Shown here one piece after another: positions 17,433 to 26,409 of a stretch of 54,074 nucleotides of DNA. The stretch comes from Methylobacter sp. Its GTDB lineage: Bacteria > Pseudomonadota > Gammaproteobacteria > Methylococcales > Methylomonadaceae. Numbering within the stretch: the first letter of the stretch is position 1; each line of letters opens with the position of its first letter. The notes beneath the pieces are model-generated. The model was not told where the DNA came from and did no database searches. It saw nothing but the letters and a program-made list of their open reading frames with translations. The position numbers were made by a program, and so were the translations under genes. Location: assembly GCA_024636505.1 (NCBI GenBank), contig JAGXGY010000048.1, positions 1 to 54,074 on the forward strand, in the 5' to 3' direction.

Positions 17433-18658
17433 TGGACTCTGCGTAAGCAAATCTCGGTGATCAATTGATTGCCGTTAAAGTCCGGTAAGTTCTGGCCCTC
17501 CATTTCTATATCCAGCATTTGCTTGAAGCACTGTTGCATGCAGCAATATTTGGCAAAGACGATGTCCAGCCAGAGCTCCGGCCTGATTTGTAATTGTGCG
17601 GTTTGCCAATACTGTAAAGCGGAAACTTTATGGCCTTGTTGTTCAAGGGCTGATGAGAATAAGTTTTCAATATGCAATTCGTAAGGGTCGGAGCAATATT
17701 CAATACCTTCGGTTTCGCTCGAGTCGACCGGAATCGCATCCCGTTGCAAGTCCAGCGGTTTAATCGGGGTAGACTGCCGTTTTAATGCCTGAATAATTCC
17801 GATCAGCTCATCCTGGTGGCTCGACTTAACGGTATTGATGCCGGTATTGAAAACCAGGCCTTTGTTTCGTTTTAACAGCGTCGGCACAGCGCTTTCATCG
17901 CACCATTCACGGGGCTGCCATTCCGGGTGTTTTTTTAAAAACTGCGCCATGGCCCGTGTGCGGTTTGCGGTCTGTTCCTGCAAACGCAGCGTAAACAGCA
18001 AGGATTTCATACGGTCGACGATGCTGGCAAGGCGCACGACAATGCTTTTATATTGATCGATAAAGCGAATAACTTTGCCGGACAGTTCGGCCGGGGCGGC
18101 CCAGCAGCTTATCCATTGGTAACAGTCCTGGGTATTGATGATGCCAAGCTCTTTGACTAATTGCCGGGCATACGACAGCGCGCGCTCGTTTTCCCTGATC
18201 TTGCCGGACAGCGAATTAACGAAGCCGAACTGGCTGGTGATCGCGGTGAACATCACGCTGAGACTGTTTTCCAGCATTTCCAGCGACTCATACAGGCTGT
18301 CATCGATTTGTTCCAGATGATAATTGGCTTCATCCTGTTCATTTTGCTCCAATGCAGCGCGATAGGCATCTATGTCCTCGGCAACATTCCTGATCATCTT
18401 TGCTATGTCGGTATTTTGCCGATAACGATTGTTACGCAACAATAAGCGATCAATCAGCCGTTTAATATCGGTGCTTAAACGGAACTCATCGCTCCGTTCG
18501 GCAATGCGTAACAGGCCGCTTTTTTTAAGGCTATCGATGGACGGTTGGTTTTTTTCGTCGACAAAGATAGCGCCGTTAATATACGCCTCCGCCAGCAGTT
18601 GATCGGCGCTGCCTATTTTCCTGATCAGGCTTTCGACTTGGCTCTGGTCGAAACTCAT
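17429..18658 (-). CDS. JetA/MksF-like kleisin subunit
   Basis: The putative kleisin that bridges the SMC heads, 409 residues. The N-terminal winged-helix-like segment (about 1-72: LIRKIGSADQLLAEAYINGAIFVDEKNQPSIDSLKKSGLLRI) is followed by a long helical middle (RNVAEDIDAYRAALEQNEQ; LSGKIRENERALSYARQLVKELG). The C-terminal winged-helix part contains ALQYWQTAQLQIRPELWLDIVFAKYC. This is the layout of MksF/MukF-type kleisins. It overlaps the genes on both sides by 4 bp (ATGA), so stoichiometric translation is likely. It is identified by size, helical pattern and position more than by any single motif. Confidence 0.75.
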   Translation of the reverse strand: MSFDQSQVESLIRKIGSADQLLAEAYINGAIFVDEKNQPSIDSLKKSGLLRIAERSDEFRLSTDIKRLIDRLLLRNNRYRQNTDIAKMIRNVAEDIDAYRAALEQNEQDEANYHLEQIDDSLYESLEMLENSLSVMFTAITSQFGFVNSLSGKIRENERALSYARQLVKELGIINTQDCYQWISCWAAPAELSGKVIRFIDQYKSIVVRLASIVDRMKSLLFTLRLQEQTANRTRAMAQFLKKHPEWQPREWCDESAVPTLLKRNKGLVFNTGINTVKSSHQDELIGIIQALKRQSTPIKPLDLQRDAIPVDSSETEGIEYCSDPYELHIENLFSSALEQQGHKVSALQYWQTAQLQIRPELWLDIVFAKYCCMQQCFKQMLDIEMEGQNLPDFNGNQLITEICLRRVQ

Positions 18659-19290
18659 GAAAACAATTCCTGCTGCGGACTTTCATCCCGGCCGGCAGTT
18701 TGTTGATCCAGCTCCAAATCTTCGGCATCGTTTAAAAAGGCGATTATTTGATGCAGATAATTCATTTTGCCGGTGACGATATACAGCGCGCCTTGCGGAT
18801 TGGGTTTAACCAGATAACCGCATTGCTCCAGTTTTTGCAATATCCAGCCGAGTTGGTCGGTGATGGCGGTTTTGTTGGTTTTGAATAAACCCGTCTGGGT
18901 CAGGCGATTCATTTGTTCGCACAAAGACGGCTCTTGCTCGATCATGTTAAGCAGCTTGTGCAGGCGGATTTCATCGCGTGCCCTGATCGGCATATCCTGC
19001 CCGGTTGCGGTCATGACCATATCCATCCATTCGACCACCGGGCGCAGTTGCGAGCGAATTTCCGAAAACGCCTCTTTAATTTGACTACGATTAGTGCTGT
19101 CAATTTGCGCATAGGCCGCATAGTAGATTTCTTCGCCTTCCAATACGCATAATTCGCGCTCCAATTGGGCTAGGAACGCGTCGACTTTAGTAAAGTTTTC
19201 CGCTTTGGCTAAATAATCGAAAGCATCGGCAAAGGCCGTCGGACAAATAAACTGCCCCGTTAACAGGGCTTCGGTCACCTGTTTAAACAT
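18655..19290 (-). CDS. JetB/MksE-like KITE subunit
   Basis: A 211-residue acidic protein in the place of MksE/JetB, the tandem winged-helix (KITE) subunit that binds the kleisin. It begins MFKQVTEALLTGQFICP and contains RARDEIRLHKLLNMIEQEPSLCEQMNRLTQTGLF, then a second winged-helix-like part (AITDQLGWILQKLEQCGYLVKPNPQGALYIVTGKM). The C-terminus is a polar tail. Length (JetB about 200-230) and context support the call. It overlaps the SMC gene by 8 bp and the kleisin gene by 4 bp. Confidence 0.78.
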   Translation of the reverse strand: MFKQVTEALLTGQFICPTAFADAFDYLAKAENFTKVDAFLAQLERELCVLEGEEIYYAAYAQIDSTNRSQIKEAFSEIRSQLRPVVEWMDMVMTATGQDMPIRARDEIRLHKLLNMIEQEPSLCEQMNRLTQTGLFKTNKTAITDQLGWILQKLEQCGYLVKPNPQGALYIVTGKMNYLHQIIAFLNDAEDLELDQQTAGRDESPQQELFS

Positions 19291-22200
19291 GGCTGGCAGC
19301 TTCCTTGTTTATTTGCTGTAAAAGCTGATCCAATTTGCTTTCCGGCAGGTTCACTTCGTGGAGTTTTTGTTTATCCAGTTGATAGCGCCGTTTAAATAAG
19401 CCCAGAACATTACGGTCGGCGGTGGGCGTGGCCGACAGGATATGGATGTTTTGTTGCTCCAGCATCTCCATCATGGCTTCAATATTTTCCGGCGCCAAGT
19501 CGCCCAGCTCATCAATAGGCCAGCAAATAACGGTGGGGTTATTTCTACGTAACATGGAGGTGACGCCGGTAAAAAAGGTGATTAGCGCCAGATAAGACAG
19601 CCCCGTGGAGCTGACATCTTTAAGTTCCTTCGCATTTCTGGCATGTTTTATCTGACCGTTTTCGGTAATGCTAAACTCAATATCAAACAGCGACAGGTGC
19701 TTGATGCTGATACCGGTCGTCGGCAACAGGCTGGTTAGTTCGCCCATCGCTTCAAGCAAGGTGTCGGGAATTTGGGCGTTGCCGGTTAAATCCTGTTGAT
19801 CGCGATATTGGTGATAATTGTCGCCAAAGTTTTTCAGCGCCTGCCAGTATTCGAGGTCATTCATTTTAGAGCGGATATTCACCTTAATTTCGCCCAGCGC
19901 CTTAAAGTATTGTTTGTCGCTGACATGGCTGGATAAGGACTGGCCGGTCTGTTTAATCATGCGGTCAAACTGGCGTAAATGCTCGTAAAAAATAATCACA
20001 TCGTTGGCATGCAATTCAATTTGTTGACTGGTTACCTGTTTGATATGGGCGACCATGGACAGGACGGTTTTAAGCGGCAGTTCAATATCGAGCGCTTCCG
20101 CTTGAAAATAAGCGTTACCGGGTTGCTCGCTGGCTTTTTGCCATTCTTGCGCCAACCGGCTGCGATGGTGTGTGTTAAATAATCGCCGTAGCGTTAGCTT
20201 GCCATTGGTTAAGATTTGCTCTTGCTGCTTTCTTTTTTGCAACGTGGTTTTGGTCAAGCCGGGCAAGGTAGAGGCCGCATATTCCGGGAGATTTTCACTT
20301 AAAATCGGCGAACAGACTTTCAGCTGTTCCATGCTGTTGCCGAGCAGGGTTATCAAGCTTTGCTTTGCTTCCTGCAAGCGGCCTTGTTTGCTGATGTCCT
20401 CATTAATTTGCGAGCGCTGTTTTTTATAATCCCGTTTTAATTGCTCAATAGCCTCACTTAGTTTGGAGGCCTGTTGTTGGGCGTTACTGCGTTGCAGACA
20501 AAGGTTAGGATGCTGTTGCCAGCGTTTGCTTAACCAGTTTTGATAATCTTTATCCAGATCTTGGAACGCTTTGGCTTCGTCTTGTTGTTGCTTGAGCCGC
20601 TTTTGTTTAGCGCTCAATTCAATGACAGTGTCATCGGTACCGCTGGCTTGCAAGTCGGATTTTAACTGGTGCTCGATTCGCTTTTTTTCTTGCTTAAACT
20701 GCCGGTCAGCTTCTTCAATGTGCTGCTTAATCGCCTTGACGGTGTTTTCTGTATCCGAAGTGATGGTGGCTTCACGGCCTAAATGTTCGGTGCGCAATTT
20801 GTGCTGCTCGGCTTGATGTTCGTCCGTAATGTTTTTTATGCCTTGTCGGCAGGTTTCAATTTCTTGCGATAATCGAATTGTTTTTTGCTCGATCTCGGCC
20901 TGATTTTTTTCTTTTTCAGCCTTGATTTGATTTTGTAAGTCCTGTTCTTCTTGCTGTAAATTGGTTTCGGTATGGTTACAGCGGATCGCCGCCTGTTCTG
21001 CAGGATGGACTTGGTTTTTACCGTGTTCCCTGAGTTTATTGGCCGCAACCAAACCGGCTTCAAGTTGCTTTTGCTCTTCTTCCAGGCTAGTTAGACGGGC
21101 AAAAAGGTCTTTTTCCTGCTGTTCCAGCAAGGCTTTATCGGTGGTTTGGTTTTCCCTAGCCGCCAGCGCATCAAGATTGATATCCAGTCCGTAAAAATTG
21201 GCTTGCGCGAATTCCGAATGCTGTGGATTAAGGCCCTTGCTTTCCAATAACTCCGGCGCGATAACCCGGCCAATATTGCGTTCCCAGCCTTCGACTTCAT
21301 TATCCAGAAAATAGTGTAATGACCCGGTTTCAGGGCGCAGCCTTTTCAGGCATTGCTTATACTGTTGTTGGTAGCTGTGCAACTCGACTTTTTTACTCCT
21401 TAGCTCGGTTTCAATTGCTTGGTAGTTTGTCAGCGCGGCGCTGTAAGCGGTATTAGCCGTGTTTTGTGCTTGCAAAGCCAGCTTGATTTCTTGTCTAACC
21501 GTAGCCAGCTGATTCCGGGTTTGAGTGATTTGTTTTTCCAAGGCTTTCGGCGGTTTGATGTACCCTAAACTGGCTTTGGCAAGTTCAAAATCAAGGGTTA
21601 ATTGGGATGTTTGCTCTTCAATCGGTTTTAACCTGCCGTCTTTTTCTTGTTGCAGTTGTTCTTTTCGCTGTTGGTATAATTTTTTTGCCTCAGTAAGCTT
21701 TTGTTCTTTGGCTAGCTGCTCTTCGGTGCATTGATTGTCGAATTTTTGTTTTTGGCTGTTATGCAGATGCGCCAATTCAATCAGTTGTTTTTCATAAAGC
21801 TGTTTAATTTCTTTGCTTTTACTTTCCAGCGCGTCTATTTCAGCTTGGTTAGCTTGTTGTTGGCGGATGATTTGTTCAAGTAAAGAGCCTTTTACCGCAA
21901 AACTTTCCGCATCTTGTTGTTCGTAGCTTAACTTCTGCTCTTCCAGCAACTGGATTTCAGAGTCGTAATCCTTGATTGAGTTTTTTAGCGTACGCAACTT
22001 GTCCTCTTTCGGATCAAGCTGTAGTTCATGCGTTTGCTTAAGCTGCTCACGTTGGATTTTTAGCCCCGTCTGATTTTGCGTTATTTTATCCAACTCAAGC
22101 TGGGTTAATTGATGCTGTCGGCGGGCAAAATAATGGATATGGGACAGCTCGTTAAGCGTATCTTTTAATTCAGCAATGGTCAGCAACAGCCGGTCAAACT

Positions 22201-22951
22201 CGTCCTGCTTGGCTTCCAGTTCTTTAGAGGCGTTTAAGTCGGCAAGCCAGGCGTCGATATGTTGCTTATTCAACTGAAACGGGATTTTATCCTGTTCATG
22301 ATCCAGCAGGTGCTGGCTGAGTTTATCCCGGGAAATATCGATCAGCATCTGCTTAATGGTATCGAAATCGCCGATTTTGCCGATGACCGAGCCGATGACT
22401 TTTTCAATATGCGTCATTGGCCCTGAAGCCATCGAAAACCGGCTTTGCAACGGGCGCAACCCTTTTTTGCCGCTATGTGCTTGATGACATTGGATGACGC
22501 TGCAATAGTCATCAACGCTCATCAGATTGGAGGTTTCCACTGTGGCCCTGTAAAGCCTTTCTACGGAGGAGTTGTCGCGCGGCAGGTTGTTTTCATCAAC
22601 ATAGAATTCTTTATTAAACGGCGCGTCAATGAATCTGTATTTTGCCGCACGGCCGTCGCTTTGAATCATCACATGACAGGTTTGTTGCGCCGGACGCCGG
22701 TATTCATAGATTAAATAGCTGCTGTTGCGCGGCAGGTAATAGTCAAGAAAACCTTTTTTACTGCCGGTGCTGCTGACGATATTGCTGGGCCTCTCCCCCC
22801 AAAACAATTGGATCAGGCGCAGAAAAGTGGTTTTACCGGCGCCGTTGGTACCGCTCAGGTTAATATGGCCATCCAAATTCAACAGTACGGTTTTTCCAGC
22901 CCAGAAGCTGTCGATCAAAATAATTTTTTTTAGCTGATAAATAGCAGTCAT
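19283..22951 (-). CDS. JetC/MksB-like SMC ATPase
   Basis: The motor of the cassette, an SMC-like ATPase of 1222 residues. The N-terminal head has Walker A GTNGAGKTT (34-42). Two long coiled-coil arms follow, very rich in Gln, Glu and Lys, interrupted near 520-650 by a hinge-like region (LHYFLDNEVEGWERNIGRVIAPELL). The C-terminal head has the signature loop SSTGLSYLAL (from about 1114) and Walker B WPIDELGDL (Asp1147, Glu1148). These features match MksB/JetC better than a general repair SMC (RecN or SbcC lack this partner set). AAGGGA lies 6 nt before the ATG. It is the first gene of the cassette, 88 bp after waaC. Confidence 0.88.
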   Translation of the reverse strand: MTAIYQLKKIILIDSFWAGKTVLLNLDGHINLSGTNGAGKTTFLRLIQLFWGERPSNIVSSTGSKKGFLDYYLPRNSSYLIYEYRRPAQQTCHVMIQSDGRAAKYRFIDAPFNKEFYVDENNLPRDNSSVERLYRATVETSNLMSVDDYCSVIQCHQAHSGKKGLRPLQSRFSMASGPMTHIEKVIGSVIGKIGDFDTIKQMLIDISRDKLSQHLLDHEQDKIPFQLNKQHIDAWLADLNASKELEAKQDEFDRLLLTIAELKDTLNELSHIHYFARRQHQLTQLELDKITQNQTGLKIQREQLKQTHELQLDPKEDKLRTLKNSIKDYDSEIQLLEEQKLSYEQQDAESFAVKGSLLEQIIRQQQANQAEIDALESKSKEIKQLYEKQLIELAHLHNSQKQKFDNQCTEEQLAKEQKLTEAKKLYQQRKEQLQQEKDGRLKPIEEQTSQLTLDFELAKASLGYIKPPKALEKQITQTRNQLATVRQEIKLALQAQNTANTAYSAALTNYQAIETELRSKKVELHSYQQQYKQCLKRLRPETGSLHYFLDNEVEGWERNIGRVIAPELLESKGLNPQHSEFAQANFYGLDINLDALAARENQTTDKALLEQQEKDLFARLTSLEEEQKQLEAGLVAANKLREHGKNQVHPAEQAAIRCNHTETNLQQEEQDLQNQIKAEKEKNQAEIEQKTIRLSQEIETCRQGIKNITDEHQAEQHKLRTEHLGREATITSDTENTVKAIKQHIEEADRQFKQEKKRIEHQLKSDLQASGTDDTVIELSAKQKRLKQQQDEAKAFQDLDKDYQNWLSKRWQQHPNLCLQRSNAQQQASKLSEAIEQLKRDYKKQRSQINEDISKQGRLQEAKQSLITLLGNSMEQLKVCSPILSENLPEYAASTLPGLTKTTLQKRKQQEQILTNGKLTLRRLFNTHHRSRLAQEWQKASEQPGNAYFQAEALDIELPLKTVLSMVAHIKQVTSQQIELHANDVIIFYEHLRQFDRMIKQTGQSLSSHVSDKQYFKALGEIKVNIRSKMNDLEYWQALKNFGDNYHQYRDQQDLTGNAQIPDTLLEAMGELTSLLPTTGISIKHLSLFDIEFSITENGQIKHARNAKELKDVSSTGLSYLALITFFTGVTSMLRRNNPTVICWPIDELGDLAPENIEAMMEMLEQQNIHILSATPTADRNVLGLFKRRYQLDKQKLHEVNLPESKLDQLLQQINKEAASHV

Positions 22952-23039
22952 GGTGTCCCTTTAAAATGTAGAACGGCTCGACAAAGACCTATCCATTCTG
23001 CAAAGCTCAAAATAAATACCGGCTTAATCCTTGCTTTAT

Positions 23040-24038
23040 TCACAACGCCAACAAAAACTTCGCCTGCTTGATAATCTCCCGCTCATCAATATCCTTAATC
23101 GAATCATCCCGCTTGTCGAGTTTGCAAGGATTGACGATGGAAGCGGACTTGAGCACCTTATTGATCTCGGTCTGGTAAACCCGGCTGACCGGGGTCGGGC
23201 CGAAGAGGGTGATTGACGGCCGATTTAACCCCCAGGCCATGTGGGTCGGCCCGGTATCGTTGCCGATCAGCAAATCGGCGTTGGCGATCAGCGCTTTCAG
23301 GCTGTTTAAATCCAGTTCGGGTACGACTTTGATCAGGCCGGATTGCGTCGCCATCCACTCGGCCTTGGCTTTTTCCTGGCCGCTGCCCCAGACGACCAAG
23401 CAGTTTTGCTGCAACGCTTCGGCTATTTTTACGAACTTTTCCGCCGGATAGTTGCGGCTGTCCCAGGTCGAGCCGATTACGAACACGATATTGCGCCGGT
23501 CTTTGGCCAAGTGATCGTAGATTTGCGGATTCTCATTGTCGAACGACAGGAACGGTTTTTTATTCAGGATTTGCTCGCGCGTGATGCTAAAGCCCAACGG
23601 TCCCGATAACACTGTTGCATTTCTGTCGATGGTGTTGGCGTCGTAAGGGCTGTGGACTTTGATGTTGTAAAACCAGGATGCGGCTTTTTCGCGGACCGAA
23701 TCGGCATTGAATCCGGCAATGCGCTTTCCTATGATCTTAGCGATGACGGCCGATTTGATCAGGCCTTGGGCATCGATAACCAGATCGTAGTGGTTGTTTC
23801 GATAGCTGCGTATTTTTTTAAACTGGGCCAATATCCCGGCCTTGTCGGTTTTTAAGGCTTTCAGGTTGACGGTCAGGATGTTGTCGATGTCGGGGTTGTG
23901 TTTTAGAATTTCGGCAAAGCGTTCCTCAACGATCCAGTCGATCCGGATTGCCGGGCAATGCGCCTTGATGAACTGTAACGCGACCATCGCATGGACGATG
24001 TCTCCCAGTGCCGACAGTTTTACGATGGCGATTTTCAT
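23040..24038 (-). CDS. waaC: LPS heptosyltransferase I, WaaC
   Basis: Transfers the first L-glycero-D-manno-heptose from ADP-heptose to Kdo2-lipid A at the inner face of the inner membrane. At 332 residues it is a GT9 enzyme. It starts MKIAIVKLSALGDIVHAMVAL with the catalytic Asp13 in the SALGDIVHA motif, and has the acceptor-side HCPAIRIDWIVEERFAEI. The C-terminal nucleotide-sugar site is LIGNDTGPTHMAWGLNRPSITLFGPTP. It lies 45 bp after waaF on the same strand, and its substrate is made by the hld/gmh genes at 50.7-53.7 kb. Confidence 0.95.
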   Translation of the reverse strand: MKIAIVKLSALGDIVHAMVALQFIKAHCPAIRIDWIVEERFAEILKHNPDIDNILTVNLKALKTDKAGILAQFKKIRSYRNNHYDLVIDAQGLIKSAVIAKIIGKRIAGFNADSVREKAASWFYNIKVHSPYDANTIDRNATVLSGPLGFSITREQILNKKPFLSFDNENPQIYDHLAKDRRNIVFVIGSTWDSRNYPAEKFVKIAEALQQNCLVVWGSGQEKAKAEWMATQSGLIKVVPELDLNSLKALIANADLLIGNDTGPTHMAWGLNRPSITLFGPTPVSRVYQTEINKVLKSASIVNPCKLDKRDDSIKDIDEREIIKQAKFLLAL

Positions 24039-24083
24039 ATTATTTGAGTTGTAGCGGCGATTCGGCAGGCCGTTATCAATAAA

Positions 24084-25121
24084 TTAACCATTGATGGCAT
24101 CAAGCACTTGTTCTGGCGTGATTCCGGTCAGGCATCGGCTGTGGCCTAGCGGGCATTCGCGCTTGAAGCAGGGCGCACAGTCGAGATTCAACGAGATAAT
24201 CTCTGCCTTGTCGTTCAGCGGCGGCGTAAAGCCGGGGTCGGACGAGCCGTAAATGGCGATGAGTTTTTTGTCCAGCGCGGCGGCAACGTGCATCAGGCCG
24301 GAATCGTTGCTGACTACGGCGTCAGCCAGCGACATCAAGTCGACGGCTTCGGCCAGCGAGGTGCTGCCGGTGAAATCGCGGCATAACCCGGACACGGCTT
24401 GGTTGATCTGTGCTGCGTCAGCTTTATCTTTTTCGGAGCCGAACAGCCAGACCTGCCAGCCCTGGCCGATTTTTTGCCGGGCGACTTCGGCGTAATGCTC
24501 GGGCGGCCAACGTTTTGCCGGGCCGTATTCGGCGCCGGGGCATAGGGCCAGGATTCTCGAAGCGACTGGCATCAGTTGAAATTTGTCGATCACGGCTTGT
24601 TGCCGGTTTTTGCTGATCGTCAGTGCGGGCTTTGGGCATATCGGCGGCATAGGCGCATCTGCGGACAAGCCTAATGCGACGAAACGCTGCACGGTCATGG
24701 TCAGCAGGCTTTTATTGAGTTTCCGGGCATCGTTCAGCAAGCCCCAGCGGCATTCGCCGAGGTAGCCGGTACGCACCGGAATATGGGCAAAAAAAGTCGG
24801 AATCGCGGATTTCCAGGAATTCGGCAGCAAAATCGCCTGGTCGTAGCCTTCCGAGCGAAGACTCTTGCCCAGCTTGATGCGCTCCATCAGCGCAAAGCGT
24901 CCGCGCGGCACCGGCATGATGATCGCCCGGCTGACTTCGGGCATTCTTTCCAACAGGGACAATGTCGATGACGGCGCCAGTACGTCGATCCGGCAATGCG
25001 GACGGCTGTTTTTCAAGGCGATAAACAGGCTTTGCGCCATCACCATATCGCCGACCCAGGACGGGCCGACGATCAGGATTTTTTTTGCGGCGTTGGGGAT
25101 ATGTGTATTTGGGCTAGCCAT
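24084..25121 (-). CDS. waaF: LPS heptosyltransferase II, WaaF
   Basis: Adds the second heptose of the LPS inner core. At 345 residues it is a GT9 enzyme. The motif ILIVGPSWVGDMVMAQSLF (about 14-32) carries the family Asp. LLPNSWKSAIPTFFAHIPVRTGYLGECRW is a strong WaaF signature, and the sugar-nucleotide site VVSNDSGLMHVAAALDKKLIAIYGSSDP follows. The cysteine-containing tail CAPCFKRECPLGHSRCL is usual for WaaF. It is probably cotranscribed with waaC. Confidence 0.95.
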   Translation of the reverse strand: MASPNTHIPNAAKKILIVGPSWVGDMVMAQSLFIALKNSRPHCRIDVLAPSSTLSLLERMPEVSRAIIMPVPRGRFALMERIKLGKSLRSEGYDQAILLPNSWKSAIPTFFAHIPVRTGYLGECRWGLLNDARKLNKSLLTMTVQRFVALGLSADAPMPPICPKPALTISKNRQQAVIDKFQLMPVASRILALCPGAEYGPAKRWPPEHYAEVARQKIGQGWQVWLFGSEKDKADAAQINQAVSGLCRDFTGSTSLAEAVDLMSLADAVVSNDSGLMHVAAALDKKLIAIYGSSDPGFTPPLNDKAEIISLNLDCAPCFKRECPLGHSRCLTGITPEQVLDAING

Positions 25122-25207
25122 ATGATGTTTGTATCACGATCACGTAGGAATTGGTGCGGTACCTGGACATAGTACGCCCGGCGTCCCCTGCGTGCTGTAT
25201 TTTCGAT

Positions 25208-25245
25208 CCGCAAAGACATGAAGTTTTAGCCTCGTGTCTTTGTGG
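25208..25245. repeat. Palindromic intergenic element (CAAAGACATGA type)
   Basis: CCGCAAAGACATGA (25208-25221) faces TCGTGTCTTTGTGG (25232-25245), 12 of 14 complementary with two wobble positions and a 10-nt loop. It lies between ilvE and waaF, both on the minus strand, and shares the AAAGACA core with 5732-5785. Confidence 0.6.
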
Positions 25246-25267
25246 TGAAGCATGTTGTTAAAAAAGC

Positions 25268-26191
25268 TTAAGCGACGTACGTCAACCAGTCGGCATGATC
25301 GTCTCTGCGGCCATGTACGTAGTCGAAATACAGCGACTGCAATTGCTCGGTGATCGGCCCCCGACTGCCGGAACCTATGGTGCGATTATCCAACTCCCTG
25401 ATCGGCGTCACTTCAGCCGCAGAACCGGTAAAGAAGGCTTCGTCGGCAATGTAAATCTCATCGCGGGTGATGCGTTTTTCGATCACTTCATAGCCTTGTT
25501 CTCTGGCAATGGTTATCACGGTATCGCGGGTAATGCCTTCCAATGCGGAAGTGGTTTCCGGCGTGTAAATTTTGCCGTTACGCACGATAAACAGGTTTTC
25601 GGCGCTGCCTTCCGCCGCAAAGCCTTCGTGATCCAGCATCAACGCTTCATCGTAACCGTTGGCGCGCGCTTCTTGCAACGCCAGAATGGAGTTGATGTAA
25701 TTGCCGTTGGCTTTGGCTTTGCACATGGTGCTGTTGTGATGGTTGCGGGTATAAGACGAGGTACGGATACGAATGCCGTGCTCGATACTTTCCGCGCCCA
25801 GATACGCGCCCCACGACCATGCGGCAACCATCACATGCACTTTCAGGTTATCGGCTCTTAAGCCCATGCCTTCGGAGCCTAAAAAACACATGCTGCGAAT
25901 ATAGGCGCTATCCAGGTTATTTTTAGCCACTGCATCGCGTTGAACTTGATTCAGCTGCTCTTTACCGTAAGGCATTTTCATATTCATAATATGCGCGGAA
26001 CGGAACAGGCGATCGGTATGGTCCTGCATCTTGAAAATCGCCGTGCCTTTTTCCGCGTGATAGGCTCTTATGCCTTCAAACACGCCCAGTCCGTAATGCA
26101 AGGTATGCGTCAATACATGGACTTTCGCTTCGCGCCACTCAACCCATTGTCCGTCCAGCCAAATAACGCCGTCTCTGTCGTCCATCGTCAT
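25268..26191 (-). CDS. ilvE: Branched-chain amino acid aminotransferase
   Basis: A PLP enzyme for the last step of valine, leucine and isoleucine synthesis. At 307 residues it is a class IV aminotransferase. VIWLDGQWVEWREAKVHVLTHTLHYGLGVFEGIRAY is the family's opening. The PLP Lys is in the CKAKANGNYINSIL segment. EGSAENLFIVRNGKIYTP and GITRDTVITIARE follow, then TGSAAEVTPIRELDNRTIG. All are standard for IlvE. The start is supported by GGAG 8 nt before the ATG. It lies downstream of glnE with a 218-bp gap, so it may have its own promoter. Confidence 0.96.
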   Translation of the reverse strand: MTMDDRDGVIWLDGQWVEWREAKVHVLTHTLHYGLGVFEGIRAYHAEKGTAIFKMQDHTDRLFRSAHIMNMKMPYGKEQLNQVQRDAVAKNNLDSAYIRSMCFLGSEGMGLRADNLKVHVMVAAWSWGAYLGAESIEHGIRIRTSSYTRNHHNSTMCKAKANGNYINSILALQEARANGYDEALMLDHEGFAAEGSAENLFIVRNGKIYTPETTSALEGITRDTVITIAREQGYEVIEKRITRDEIYIADEAFFTGSAAEVTPIRELDNRTIGSGSRGPITEQLQSLYFDYVHGRRDDHADWLTYVA

Positions 26192-26409
26192 CGTTTATTC
26201 TCCAATATTAAGTTTATTTGTTACTACTCAGCAACCAACAATAGAACGCTGATAATTATGATGTGTAAGATTTTTTTTAAAACTTTGCAGTGAAAGGCGT
26301 CTTGTAGAAACTTAAGAACACACTCACTTTCAGCAATTTCTGAATGTTTACAGTTATCTGCGTTCCATTTTATTTGCTGATGTTAAGTCGCTATGTTTAC
26401 CAAGACGAC

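Noticed and set aside
16491-22951. True MukBEF chromosome condensin
   Set aside because: A fourth gene with a Toprim nuclease is fused to the cassette by overlap, which MukBEF lacks; subunit sizes also fit Jet/Mks better.
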